This document shows positions 1 through 8,079 of a stretch of DNA of 64,000 nt, piece after piece. Origin of the DNA: Palsa-295 sp963785585 (GTDB lineage Bacteria; Acidobacteriota; Terriglobia; Acidiferrales; UBA7541). The notes under the pieces were generated by a model. The model saw only the letters and a list, made by a program, of their open reading frames with translations. It was not told the origin of the DNA and did not search any database. The stretch is from positions 372,001 to 436,000 of the forward strand of contig CAWAVW010000001.1 in NCBI GenBank assembly GCA_963785585.1. Direction: 5' to 3'. Each line of letters begins with the position of its first letter. Position 1 is the first letter of the stretch. Both the position numbers and the translations under genes were made by a program.

Positions 1-1854
1 AACCATCGGGCGCCGCAAGTCGGCATCCACCACGCAAGTACGTCCGCGGCTCGCGAGCGCCGTCGCCAGATTGATCGCCACCGTCGTCTTTCCTTCGCCG
101 GATGACGGCGACGACACCAGCACCACGCGCGGCGGCGCGCCGGCGCGAGACAACATCAGAGCTGCGCGAAGATCGCGCATCGCCTCCGCTTCGGCCGTGT
201 GCGAACGCGCAGGAAAAATCTGCGGAGTCGGCCGCGCGGCGCCATCGCCATTTGTTCCCAAAGAAACCGCCCCGCGCATCGGAGCGGCCGCTTTTAAAGG
301 CGCCGCGCCGGAAAGCACGTGCGGAATCATTGCCAACGATGTCAATCCAACCCAATCCCGCACGTCGTCGGGCGACCGCAATCGAGTGTCCACGCTTTCC
401 CGGAAAAATGTCGCCACCAGCGCCAGTACGCAGCTCGTCATCGCGCCGATCAAGATAATGAGTGCGCGATTGGGCGCGGTCGGGCGCTGCAATTCCGGCG
501 CGAGATCCACGATACGAATATTGCTCGACCGGAGTCCCGCGTAGATGCCCGCTTCCTTCAGCCGTGCCTGCAGCGTGTTGTACAGGTCGCCGGTCGCCAG
601 TGCTTCATTTTTCAAAACCTTGTACGCCACCATGTGCGACCCGGCATCGCCCATCTGTGCGCGCAGTTTCTCCCTCGATTGCTCCAACATCTGTTCCCGT
701 GCTTTCGCCGCCGCGAAACCCGTCCGCACCTGAGTGACCATGCGCATCCTTTCGGCTTCCACCTGCGCGGCCAGCTCGTTCGATTCGTTCTCCAGTTTCT
801 TCACGTTGGAATTCTCATCGCCGTAAATCGCCCGGGCCTGCGCCACTTGCGCGCGCGATTCGGCGAATCGCGTCATCAGATTCTGAAACACCTGATCGTC
901 GCGCACCGCGGGAATCGCGCTCGACTGTCCCAGATCGATCATCCGCACGTACGCTTCCGCCTCGATTCGATTCGCCGATGCTTCGCTGTACTGGTGATTC
1001 ACGTCGTCCATCAACTGCGCCAGAGGCACATCTTTGTCGTCAGCTTCAATAAATCCGTATTTCTTCTGGTAATCCGCAACCGCCTGGTTCGATTCCTGCA
1101 CCTTCTCGCGCAGGTCGCTCAGTTGGTTCGACAGCCACGTCGATGCTTCCATCGTTGTGGTGTAGCGGTTCCGGTAATTCTGGTCCAGGAACTGCGTCAC
1201 CAACGTATTCGTCACCAACTGCGCCACGCGCGGATCGCGGCTCGAGTAGCTCACTTCCACCAACCGGCTATTCCGAACCGGGCTCACCAGCAGCCTCCGC
1301 TGAAATCCCTCGAGCGCAATCGATTCAAGCGGCGTCCGGTTCGCCAGTTCGTACTGATCCTGCAGATAGGTATGATCGACTCCGCCCGACGGCGTTGCGG
1401 GTTTGGCGACGGCGTTGGCTTGCCCGTATTTCTCCAGATTCGCCTTCGATACAAGTTCCGGGTCGCGATCGAGATGCAAGTCGCGAATCACGCTAATTGC
1501 CAGCGCGTCGCTTTGCATAATCTGCGCCTGCGTTTCCAGGTAGTCCTGATTATCCGTCTCGCCGGAATATTCAATCTCGTGCAGCGTCTTGATTCCGGTG
1601 CTGGGCGGATCGATCTCCAGCCGCGCGGTCGGCCGGTACGCATCTTTCATCAGAAACGCCGCACCTGCCACCAGCAGTGTCGCAATCGCCGCAAACAGGA
1701 GCGCGAACCGTCCATTTTTCTGTAACACGCGCTTCGCTTGCTCCCACGTGAACATTCGCTCCAGGGAACCGCGTGCGATAGGAGCCGGCGATTCAGGCCG
1801 AATCACTTCGGCCAGTTGGTAGCGCGGCTGGATGGGTGCGTCGTTTCTTTCCAT
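1..1854 (-). CDS. Wzz/GumC chain-length protein fused to BY-type tyrosine autokinase (partial)
   Basis: This is an inner-membrane co-polymerase for exopolysaccharide export whose cytoplasmic end is a bacterial tyrosine kinase. The reading frame starts at ATG 1854 and is still open at the left edge, giving 618 visible residues. A first membrane segment lies near residues 49-69, followed by a Wzz domain and long coiled periplasmic stretch, and a second membrane segment near 462-483. The kinase part then begins: Walker A GEGKTT with K589, and Walker A' VVDADLRRP with D610 and D612 near the cut. Walker B and the C-terminal tyrosine cluster lie outside the window. It is 32 nt downstream of the NusG-like gene on the same strand, so the two are probably co-transcribed. 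The family assignment is firm; the polymer is unknown. Confidence 0.93.
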   Translation of the reverse strand, partial: MERNDAPIQPRYQLAEVIRPESPAPIARGSLERMFTWEQAKRVLQKNGRFALLFAAIATLLVAGAAFLMKDAYRPTARLEIDPPSTGIKTLHEIEYSGETDNQDYLETQAQIMQSDALAISVIRDLHLDRDPELVSKANLEKYGQANAVAKPATPSGGVDHTYLQDQYELANRTPLESIALEGFQRRLLVSPVRNSRLVEVSYSSRDPRVAQLVTNTLVTQFLDQNYRNRYTTTMEASTWLSNQLSDLREKVQESNQAVADYQKKYGFIEADDKDVPLAQLMDDVNHQYSEASANRIEAEAYVRMIDLGQSSAIPAVRDDQVFQNLMTRFAESRAQVAQARAIYGDENSNVKKLENESNELAAQVEAERMRMVTQVRTGFAAAKAREQMLEQSREKLRAQMGDAGSHMVAYKVLKNEALATGDLYNTLQARLKEAGIYAGLRSSNIRIVDLAPELQRPTAPNRALIILIGAMTSCVLALVATFFRESVDTRLRSPDDVRDWVGLTSLAMIPHVLSGAAPLKAAAPMRGAVSLGTNGDGAARPTPQIFPARSHTAEAEAMRDLRAALMLSRAGAPPRVVLVSSPSSGEGKTTVAINLATALASRGRTCVVDADLRRPMV

Positions 1855-1886
1855 AATCTGCTTGATCCCGCGAACTCTGGACGTGA

Positions 1887-2477
1887 CTACGCTCGGATTT
1901 TCCGCTTACGCTCTTCGTTCGTTACACTCGCGGGGGGCAACGGCGCGATCCGTTCCACATCTGTTGTATCCACTTCTACTGCGACTGCCTTTTGCAGCAA
2001 TTCCACCGCAACGACCAGCCGCCAACGGTTCTTCACTCGCGTCAGCAAGCCTTCCAGCCCGGTCATGGGCCCGGCCAACACTCGCACACGATCCCCGGAC
2101 TTCAGGTACGGATGCGGCTCGAGCTTCGTTGGGTCTCGAATGATCTTCCGAATCGATTCGATGTCCGAATCCGGCACCGTGCTTGCGTGGCCGCCGCTTC
2201 CTACCAGCCAGAACACACCCGGCGTCTGCAAAATCTCCAGCTTTCGGGCCATGCTGCTTCGCAAAAACACGTAGCAGGGAAACACCGGCAAATCGACCGG
2301 CTGAATCCGGTCTTTCCAGCGGCGTGCGGACCGGTAAAGCGGTAGCAGAACCTCGAATCCCTTCCGCGTCAGAAGGCTCGTCGCGGACTTTTCATGCTGG
2401 TGTTTCGTGTAGATGGCGTACCAGCGCTCTTTCGCGCCGTACTCCCCCGGTTCCGAAGCCGGGAGTTCCGATTGCAT
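1887..2477 (-). CDS. NusG/RfaH/UpxY-type specialised transcription antiterminator
   Basis: The 196-residue protein has an N-terminal NGN domain starting at the typical RWYAIYTKHQHE segment (about residues 18-115) and a C-terminal KOW motif (LKSGDRVRVLAGPMTGLEG, about 126-145). Proteins of this class bind elongating RNA polymerase and suppress termination in long surface-polysaccharide operons (RfaH, UpxY, LoaP). As the first gene of a leftward unit with a Wzz/BY-kinase, and divergent from flippase and polymerase genes, it is more likely a specialised paralogue than housekeeping NusG. It also lacks the secE/ribosomal-protein neighbours usual for nusG. The start ATG has GGAG about 7 nt upstream. 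A hairpin lies directly 5' of that ribosome-binding site. Confidence 0.9.
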   Translation of the reverse strand: MQSELPASEPGEYGAKERWYAIYTKHQHEKSATSLLTRKGFEVLLPLYRSARRWKDRIQPVDLPVFPCYVFLRSSMARKLEILQTPGVFWLVGSGGHASTVPDSDIESIRKIIRDPTKLEPHPYLKSGDRVRVLAGPMTGLEGLLTRVKNRWRLVVAVELLQKAVAVEVDTTDVERIAPLPPASVTNEERKRKIRA

Positions 2478-2490
2478 AAAGCTCCGCCCT

Positions 2491-2520
2491 GTGGCTTACG
2501 GCCGCTTTCGCGTAAGTCAC
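2491..2520 (-). promoter_or_regulatory. Inverted repeat just upstream of the antiterminator ribosome-binding site
   Basis: GTGGCTTACG (2491-2500) and CGTAAGTCAC (2511-2520) form 10-nt arms with one mismatched pair around a 10-nt loop. On the minus strand the hairpin ends about 13 nt before the start codon at 2477, right beside the GGAG ribosome-binding site. It could be a leader RNA structure, an operator or an autoregulatory target. There is no T-run, so it does not look like a simple terminator. Confidence 0.5.
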
Positions 2521-2789
2521 TCCCTTCCGGTCGCGAAATCCGCGCCATCGGGATCCGTTCTGTCGTTCGCAAGGTAAAATTGTGTATTCGGCTTCAAAGC
2601 CGCGTCACGGACAGATGAATAATCCGCTAGCCGCCTTCGACGTTGGAATGTGCAACTTTACCCTGCCGGAGCAGATTCACCCGATTGGGACAGCGTCATT
2701 CCAACGGAAACCACCACGCGGGAGTTTGAAAAACCCACCTGCATCAGCGCGCCTAGTCGCTTGCCCATGATGCACACGAACGTGGATAC

Positions 2790-2859
2790 GCGGTAGTTGT
2801 TAGCATCGTATGAAAGAGCGATGAAAACTGAGATTTGACGCTTTCATTTTTCATTTTTT
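2790..2859 (+). promoter_or_regulatory. ops-like element followed by a weak hairpin and T-run
   Basis: GCGGTAG at 2790-2796 matches the core of the enterobacterial ops element recognised by RfaH. Fourteen nucleotides further on, ATGAAAG (2810-2816) can pair with CTTTCAT (2841-2847), which is followed by a T-rich tract up to 2859. Together this resembles a pause/recruitment site ahead of a leader terminator, in the sense strand of the flippase operon and next to a RfaH/UpxY-type gene. The stem is short and AT-rich, and a 7-nt match can arise by chance. Confidence 0.3.
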
Positions 2860-3189
2860 CTCGCCGCCGTGTGAATCGCGCAAAGTTTTTGCGGTTTTAT
2901 GCAAATTCTTGGGATTTGTTGCGGACGATTCATGCCGCGCTTGGCTTGCGTCGGCGCTCGAAAATGATCGGATTGTAACAATCGCCTCCCGCTCTCCCTT
3001 CATCGAAGAAACTTTTCTTTACATTGCGGAACGCAAAATTTCCGGTAACCCGCAGCTTTCATTTCATTGTCATTCGCCAATAACAAATCCCGCGTATTGA
3101 AGTTAAGACCTTTGTCGCTGCGCAATCTGTTTCTGCGCGCCTGATCACACGGATTCCGAGCTTCACCCCGGCAGATAAAGCTTCCAGCT

Positions 3190-4608
3190 ATGACATTCAC
3201 TGCACTCGTCGCCGAACCAGCCGCGTCATCACCGCCCGATCGCTCCGCGCAACCGGTTCGCCCAACCTTTATCACCAGCATCGCGACGGTCCTCGGCGGC
3301 CAAATCGCCTGCGCCGCCGTCGCACTCGGGATTGAAATCTGTTACGCGCGCTTGCTGGGGCCCTCCGGCCGCGGCCAGATTACTCTGTGCATGATGGCCA
3401 TCGCATTGGGCACTCTGCTCGGCGGTCTGGGCGGCGAAATTCCGATCGTTCTATGGACGGCAAATGCGAAGCACGCATCGGCCGAGTGGCTTCCTGCCGT
3501 ACTTTTTTGGGGCGCCGTGGGTTCTTGCGGCGCGGCCGCCGCGTGGTCCTTTATTTATTGGCGCTGGCATCCTTCTTTCCTGAACGGCGTCACCAATTCA
3601 CTGGCATGGATCGTCGCCGCTGCCATTCCCGTAACCATCTTCTTCAGCTACTTCGTCGCGATTCTCACCGGGCTGGAGAGTTTTCGGCTTCGGGCCGGCG
3701 TCTCGCTCGCCAGTCAAATTGTGGAATTGCTTTCGATCGTGGCGCTCGTCTTGCTCTTCGGGCGCACCGCGGAAATGGCCATGTTCGGAATTCTCGCCGG
3801 CCTGCTCATTGGCACGGCGATTACCGTCGTGACGTTGAAAAAACCACTGGAAGGAATGTGGAATCTTGGCCGCGCCAGGCAAAAACTCGGCCCAGCATTA
3901 AGTCTCGGCTTGCGAGGCCAACTCGGCGATTTGGCTACTTTCTTTAACTACCGTCTCGATGTTTTCATCGTCAATTTTTTTCTCGGCCCTGCTCAGGTCG
4001 GCTTGTACACCGTGGGAGTCGTCGTGTCCGAAGGTCTCTGGCAGGTGCCCCAAGCCGCGGCGGTTGCGCTGTTTCCCCGAACCGCACGCACCATTGGACA
4101 GGGCGCCGCGGAATTTACCTGCCTCATCACGCGTCAGATTCTCTTGCTTGCGCTCGTCTTCGGCATCGCCTTGGCGATCGCTTGCCCAATCCTGATTCCG
4201 CTCTTGTTCGGAGCGCGCTTCAATCCCGCTGTTGACGTGATCTGGTGGATTTTGCCCGGCACGGTCGCGCTTTCCCTCGCCAAGGTGATCAGCGCCGACC
4301 TCGCCGCGCGTGGCAAGCCCGAGTTCAGTTCCATCTTCGCTTTCATTTCTCTTGCCGTAACCATAGCTCTCGACTTTCTGCTGATTCCTCGCATGGGGAT
4401 TCAGGGCGCAGCGCTTGCTTCGTCCGCCGCCTACCTGGTGGACTCCGCTCTACTCGCCATCACTCTCAAGCGAATTCTAAAGGTCACTTGGAAAACTCTG
4501 CTGATACCGACGGCCGCCGAATTCGTCGCGTATCAAAACGCATGGCGTCGGCTCGTGGCCCAGTTCCGCGCCAACGCGATTCCCGAGGGCGCAAGTGCGA
4601 CGGACTGA
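3190..4608 (+). CDS. Wzx-like polysaccharide flippase (MOP superfamily)
   Basis: The 472-residue, almost entirely hydrophobic protein has about 12 or more predicted membrane helices and an N-terminus typical of oligosaccharide flippases (a Gly/Ala-rich first helix, then ARLLGPSGRG). This pattern is common in the MatE/PST group, which moves lipid-linked repeat units across the inner membrane. A conserved region near residues 240-270 (LGDLATFFNYRLDVFIVNFFLG, split here only for description) is the usual mid-protein signature. A polymerase/ligase-like gene follows after 33 nt, and the chain-length kinase is divergent, which supports a Wzx/Wzy-dependent pathway. No glycosyltransferases are visible in the window. 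Confidence 0.85.
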   Translation: MTFTALVAEPAASSPPDRSAQPVRPTFITSIATVLGGQIACAAVALGIEICYARLLGPSGRGQITLCMMAIALGTLLGGLGGEIPIVLWTANAKHASAEWLPAVLFWGAVGSCGAAAAWSFIYWRWHPSFLNGVTNSLAWIVAAAIPVTIFFSYFVAILTGLESFRLRAGVSLASQIVELLSIVALVLLFGRTAEMAMFGILAGLLIGTAITVVTLKKPLEGMWNLGRARQKLGPALSLGLRGQLGDLATFFNYRLDVFIVNFFLGPAQVGLYTVGVVVSEGLWQVPQAAAVALFPRTARTIGQGAAEFTCLITRQILLLALVFGIALAIACPILIPLLFGARFNPAVDVIWWILPGTVALSLAKVISADLAARGKPEFSSIFAFISLAVTIALDFLLIPRMGIQGAALASSAAYLVDSALLAITLKRILKVTWKTLLIPTAAEFVAYQNAWRRLVAQFRANAIPEGASATD

Positions 4609-4641
4609 CGTGGAGATTCGAACCATGCGAAGGAATCAAAG

Positions 4642-6054
4642 TTGAGCGCCGGCGCCATCCCTGCCGTGGGTCTCGAGGTGCAGCCGCGCCGCGCGAGTGT
4701 CGCTCAGACCGTCGCGCAGATCGGCATCGTCACTCTGGTCTGCGCTTCGATTCTTGCGCCCGCCATTACTCTCACGGAATCGCTCCCGTGGGTAAAAGCC
4801 GAGCAGTTGCTTTTGCCCGTCGTCTTCCTCGGTTACGGATGGATGCTCCTCTCCGGCAGCGCACAGTTGATTCGCTTCAATCGCATGTTCATCGTCGGCG
4901 CCATCTTCACGCTTTCAATCCTTTGTTCCATTTGGTACGGCGCGGAGATCCTCCATCACGAAGTTCTCCTCCGTGATTACTACGAAATACCGAAAGTATG
5001 GCTGCCCGTTGTTTTTTTCACCGTGGCTCTCGAGGCGAACTTATCCGAATCCGGACTCCGGCGCCTTCTGAATTGGTTTGCCGCGGCGGTTTTGATCATC
5101 TGCCTTTACGCCTGGGCTCAATTCGCAAATATCGGTTTCACCTATTGGCTCAATACGTTCTATTCCGGCGGCGCGCACATCGATATCGGGCTGCTGAACC
5201 ACGGCCGCGTTTACTCCACCATGGGCAACGCTAACGTTCTCGGCCAGCTGATGACCTGGTCGATCGTCGCATTCACGCTCGCTTTGCTCTTCGGAGTGGG
5301 TAGCCGCGTGCGCAACGTCGTTTTGCTCTTCGCCTGCTTGGTCACCCTCGGCATGACGGGTTCCCGCTACGGGCTGATCACCACCGCGATCGGCGTTGCC
5401 CTTATTTTCGTTTTGCCCTCGGGAGCTGGGCGGCGGCGTCTGGCCCAACTGGCTCTTTTCCTGCTATTCCTGCCCGGTTTTGTGTGGGCGTTCAACACCG
5501 CCGTGCAGCGAAATGAAGGCAACGCCCAGCGACTCGCCTCGCTCCGTCATCCTCTCGAAGTCGATTCGTTGCGAGCGCGTCTCGACTATCTTTGGCGCGA
5601 TGCAGCCGACGATTTTCTCAGCTCGCCTCTATTCGGCTACGGCCCCGCCAAGATTTTTTATACCGGCGTTTTCACCGACTCGGAATATCTGGACGTACTG
5701 AAAGAGTTTGGCCTGATTGGCTTCCTTCCCTATATCGCTTATTACTTTGTCCCGCTCTTTCTTTTGTGGCGCGGCCTGCGCGCGGCAAAGCGCTCCCGTG
5801 CGGCAAACGACGATGAATACGCTGCAACTCTATTGACTCTTCGTCTCGCTTTCCTGATGGCCGTTACCGCGCTTCTGATGAATATCGGCGAGTCCACCTT
5901 CTACAATCAATTGCTGCAAGCGTTCCTCTGGATGTGGTTCGGTCTTGGCGTCAATGCTGCCGCAAAAGTCGAACGAATTCCGCCGGTGGAATATGTCCGC
6001 TATCGTTTGAAACCGCTTGGCTCGGAGAGTGCGCTTCAGGAAACCTCCGCATGA
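4642..6054 (+). CDS. O-antigen polymerase/ligase-like membrane protein (Wzy/WaaL family)
   Basis: This 470-residue protein has about 10-12 hydrophobic segments and a large central extracytoplasmic loop (about residues 280-345), the usual layout of the Wzy_C/O-antigen ligase family. The segment DSLRARLDYLWRDA followed by PLFGYGP resembles the conserved loop region that precedes the last helices. The start chosen is TTG 4642, with an AAGGAA ribosome-binding site 6 nt upstream; no in-frame ATG lies close by. A six-codon ATG mini-frame (4625-4645) overlaps this start. It lies 33 nt after the flippase, so it is probably co-transcribed. Polymerase versus ligase cannot be decided from sequence alone. 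Confidence 0.8.
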   Translation: MSAGAIPAVGLEVQPRRASVAQTVAQIGIVTLVCASILAPAITLTESLPWVKAEQLLLPVVFLGYGWMLLSGSAQLIRFNRMFIVGAIFTLSILCSIWYGAEILHHEVLLRDYYEIPKVWLPVVFFTVALEANLSESGLRRLLNWFAAAVLIICLYAWAQFANIGFTYWLNTFYSGGAHIDIGLLNHGRVYSTMGNANVLGQLMTWSIVAFTLALLFGVGSRVRNVVLLFACLVTLGMTGSRYGLITTAIGVALIFVLPSGAGRRRLAQLALFLLFLPGFVWAFNTAVQRNEGNAQRLASLRHPLEVDSLRARLDYLWRDAADDFLSSPLFGYGPAKIFYTGVFTDSEYLDVLKEFGLIGFLPYIAYYFVPLFLLWRGLRAAKRSRAANDDEYAATLLTLRLAFLMAVTALLMNIGESTFYNQLLQAFLWMWFGLGVNAAAKVERIPPVEYVRYRLKPLGSESALQETSA

Positions 6055-6279
6055 ACGCCAGCGCTGCGGTTTCAAATGTTCGGAAGTTTGAAAGGTTCCT
6101 GCGATGGCCCCATCCACAGTCCGGCGAACGGTCCTGTTGCGCACGTATTACTCTGTGTCACGCACGATATGGGGAATTTCGGGACGGAGCACTATTCTCG
6201 GGCCGGAATTTCTGGTCGTTGCGGCCACAGCATAAAGCCAACACGCAATTCTTCGACGGTATCGATTTCGCTTGCGAAA

Positions 6280-6570
6280 CTAAGACGCCAGTTTTTCCGC
6301 CGCACGCTTGGGTCGGCGCACACGAACCGGGGGAGCACCTTCGAATTCGTGGACGTCGCTGAAACTGTACACACATTCTTTCTCGCAAATCTGGCATCGC
6401 AACGTAAACGCCCGGGACTTCAAATCCTCCAGGTCGTTGGATGCGCTTTCCTTCAGTTCCTGGTAGCGTGCAGCGCTTCGCCCGGCCACAGCGATTCTCC
6501 CAGTGCAGTGGCAGCAGTTCACGCCGGGATACGAACCTTTCGCTATTTCTAGGATCACGGATAACCTCAC
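6280..6570 (-). CDS. Small Cys-rich putative zinc-ribbon protein
   Basis: I do not recognise this 96-residue protein. It starts at GTG 6570 and carries two cysteine clusters: CCHC near residues 19-22 and CQICEKEC near 59-66. They are separated by a charged helical stretch, an arrangement typical of small zinc-ribbon proteins. The C-terminus is rich in Arg, Lys and Pro (PPVRVRRPKRAAEK), which suggests nucleic-acid or ribosome contact, but that is inference. It lies 164 nt downstream of tRNA-Ser on the same strand and is unrelated to the polysaccharide genes. Confidence 0.6.
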   Translation of the reverse strand: MRLSVILEIAKGSYPGVNCCHCTGRIAVAGRSAARYQELKESASNDLEDLKSRAFTLRCQICEKECVYSFSDVHEFEGAPPVRVRRPKRAAEKLAS

Positions 6571-6734
6571 TCAACACGTCGCTAGGATCAATCGGGGAAC
6601 CGGGAGTATATCGTCTTGCGCGGAGGGTGTCCATATCGACCGGCGCCGTTTTTAAGCCAAACGGGCGAGTCGTTGGACGGATTTCCGTCACTTCGCCGAT
6701 TCGCGCGGAAACTGCGAGGATTCCTGGGACGGAC

Positions 6735-6824
6735 TGGCGGAGGAGGTGGGATTCGAACCCACGAGACCCTTCCGGGCCTAACGGTTTTCAAGACCGTCGC
6801 AATCGACCACTCTGCCACCCCTCC
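6735..6824 (-). tRNA. tRNA-Ser (anticodon UGA)
   Basis: A complete cloverleaf reads on the minus strand. The acceptor arms GGAGGGG and CTCCTCC pair with one G-T wobble, the discriminator is G and CCA is encoded (6735-6737). The anticodon loop CUUGAAA gives anticodon UGA (plus-strand TCA at 6788-6790). The T arm is GTGGG/CCCAC around TTCGAAT, and the long variable arm gives 90 nt in total, as expected for class II tRNA-Ser. Confidence 0.97.
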
Positions 6825-6953
6825 GCGTTCGAGCAGCCCACTCAGTTTATCGCGCCTGCCGACCCGGCGACAGTCCCGACTGCAAACCGGCGATACTCTA
6901 CGCAGCCGCCGTGCGCTCGCAAGGCGGCAACCGAAAGGAATGCCCGTGGCGAT

Positions 6954-8027
6954 TTATTGAGGTTTCTGCGCGCCGGGCGCCGCGGCTTGCTGCGCGGCTT
7001 TCTTGATTGCCGCTTCGAGTTGTTCGCGAACGCGCCGCACTTGATCCGCTTGCGGACCCGTCGCCGTGAGCTTCAGGTACGAATCGATCGCCTCCACCGC
7101 GCCGGGATAGTTCCGCGTTTGAATGTCCGCATTCATAACAACGATGTACACCTGCGAATTCCCAGCATTCAGCTCGCGCGCTTTCGCCGCATACGGCGCC
7201 GCGTCGGCGGGCCGCTTCATGCCGAGCAGAGCGCGCGCCATTTCAAACTGGCCGCGCCATGAGTTCGGGTCCAATTCAATTCCCTTTTGTGCCTCCGCCG
7301 CCGCATCCGCGAATTTTCCCGCGTTGTTCAATTCGCCCGCCTGGTAAAACAGCGCTACCGGATATTTCCCCTGGCTCATGTCCACGGACTTCTGCAAGTC
7401 CCGGTCGGCGTCCGCGGTTTTGTTCAGATTTACTTCGGCCGCGCCCGCTTCCGCATACGCCTCGTAATAATCCGGATACAGCTTGATCGCTTTTTCGAAT
7501 TGCTCGAGCGCTCCGGCATAGTCGGGCTTGGCCTTCAGCGCCATCCCTTTCGTGTACGCATCTCGCGCCTTTTGCGGCACGGTCAGCTCATGCGCCGACA
7601 GCGTTCCCGGCGCGGACTCCGCTTCGCCCGGCGCTTTTTCCAGGTCGATGTTCATCACCACCAGATTTCCATTGGCCAGCGTGAACTCCTCGCGATACGG
7701 CAAATATCCCTTCTCATTGATGATCAGATCGAAATTTCCGTCCACCAAGCCGCCGATGTGAAACTCGCCGTCCGTGCCGGTTTGCACGTAAATCGACGCG
7801 AATCCTCCGATCGAACTCACCTCCACTTTCACCGATGTCAGCGGCTGGCGGCTCACCGAATCGCGAACATGTCCCGTCACGCGCGCCTCGCCCGCACTCA
7901 TATGGGAGACCTGCGCCTGCGCGGGAAAATCGACAACGAGAAACGCGAGGAAAACGAGCATTACGCGGGGACAAAGAAGACGAATCGCGGCCCGAGCTTT
8001 CTCAGCTGCGGGCGATGTAAGCTTCAT
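6954..8027 (-). CDS. Secreted TPR protein with carboxypeptidase-regulatory-like domain
   Basis: The 357-residue protein begins with a signal peptide (hydrophobic core near residues 22-38, ending FPAQAQ). A carboxypeptidase-regulatory-like beta-sandwich follows (about 48-130; VTGHVRDSVSRQPL to INEKGYLPYREEF). TPR units fill the rest (about 150-335; for example ALEQFEKAIKLYPDYYEAY). The C-terminus is Ala/Gln-rich. It is the last gene of the leftward glycoside-hydrolase operon, 52 nt after the GH42 gene. Its role is unknown; a scaffold for the periplasmic hydrolases or a partner of the TonB system is possible but unproven. Confidence 0.82.
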   Translation of the reverse strand: MKLTSPAAEKARAAIRLLCPRVMLVFLAFLVVDFPAQAQVSHMSAGEARVTGHVRDSVSRQPLTSVKVEVSSIGGFASIYVQTGTDGEFHIGGLVDGNFDLIINEKGYLPYREEFTLANGNLVVMNIDLEKAPGEAESAPGTLSAHELTVPQKARDAYTKGMALKAKPDYAGALEQFEKAIKLYPDYYEAYAEAGAAEVNLNKTADADRDLQKSVDMSQGKYPVALFYQAGELNNAGKFADAAAEAQKGIELDPNSWRGQFEMARALLGMKRPADAAPYAAKARELNAGNSQVYIVVMNADIQTRNYPGAVEAIDSYLKLTATGPQADQVRRVREQLEAAIKKAAQQAAAPGAQKPQ

Positions 8028-8079
8028 CTCTAAACCTCGAACCCTTGCTGCGCGGAAGGCCCGGAATCGGCCGGTCGCG

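Larger units (their letters stand above)
2478..3189. other. Divergent intergenic region of the polysaccharide locus
   Basis: This 712-nt stretch between the leftward antiterminator gene and the rightward flippase holds no convincing coding region. It is more AT-rich than its surroundings from about 2800 onward. It contains the inverted repeat at 2491-2520 and the ops-like element with hairpin and T-run at 2790-2859. Promoters for both directions should be here, but no clean -35/-10 pair could be assigned. Confidence 0.6.

Noticed and set aside
319..1725. Open frame of about 468 codons on the plus strand
   Set aside because: It is antisense to the Wzz/BY-kinase gene, whose membrane segments and Walker motifs are clear.
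6158..6691. Longer minus-strand frame overlapping the small Cys-rich gene
   Set aside because: The alternative frame has no motif, while the 96-residue frame has paired cysteine clusters and a compact composition.
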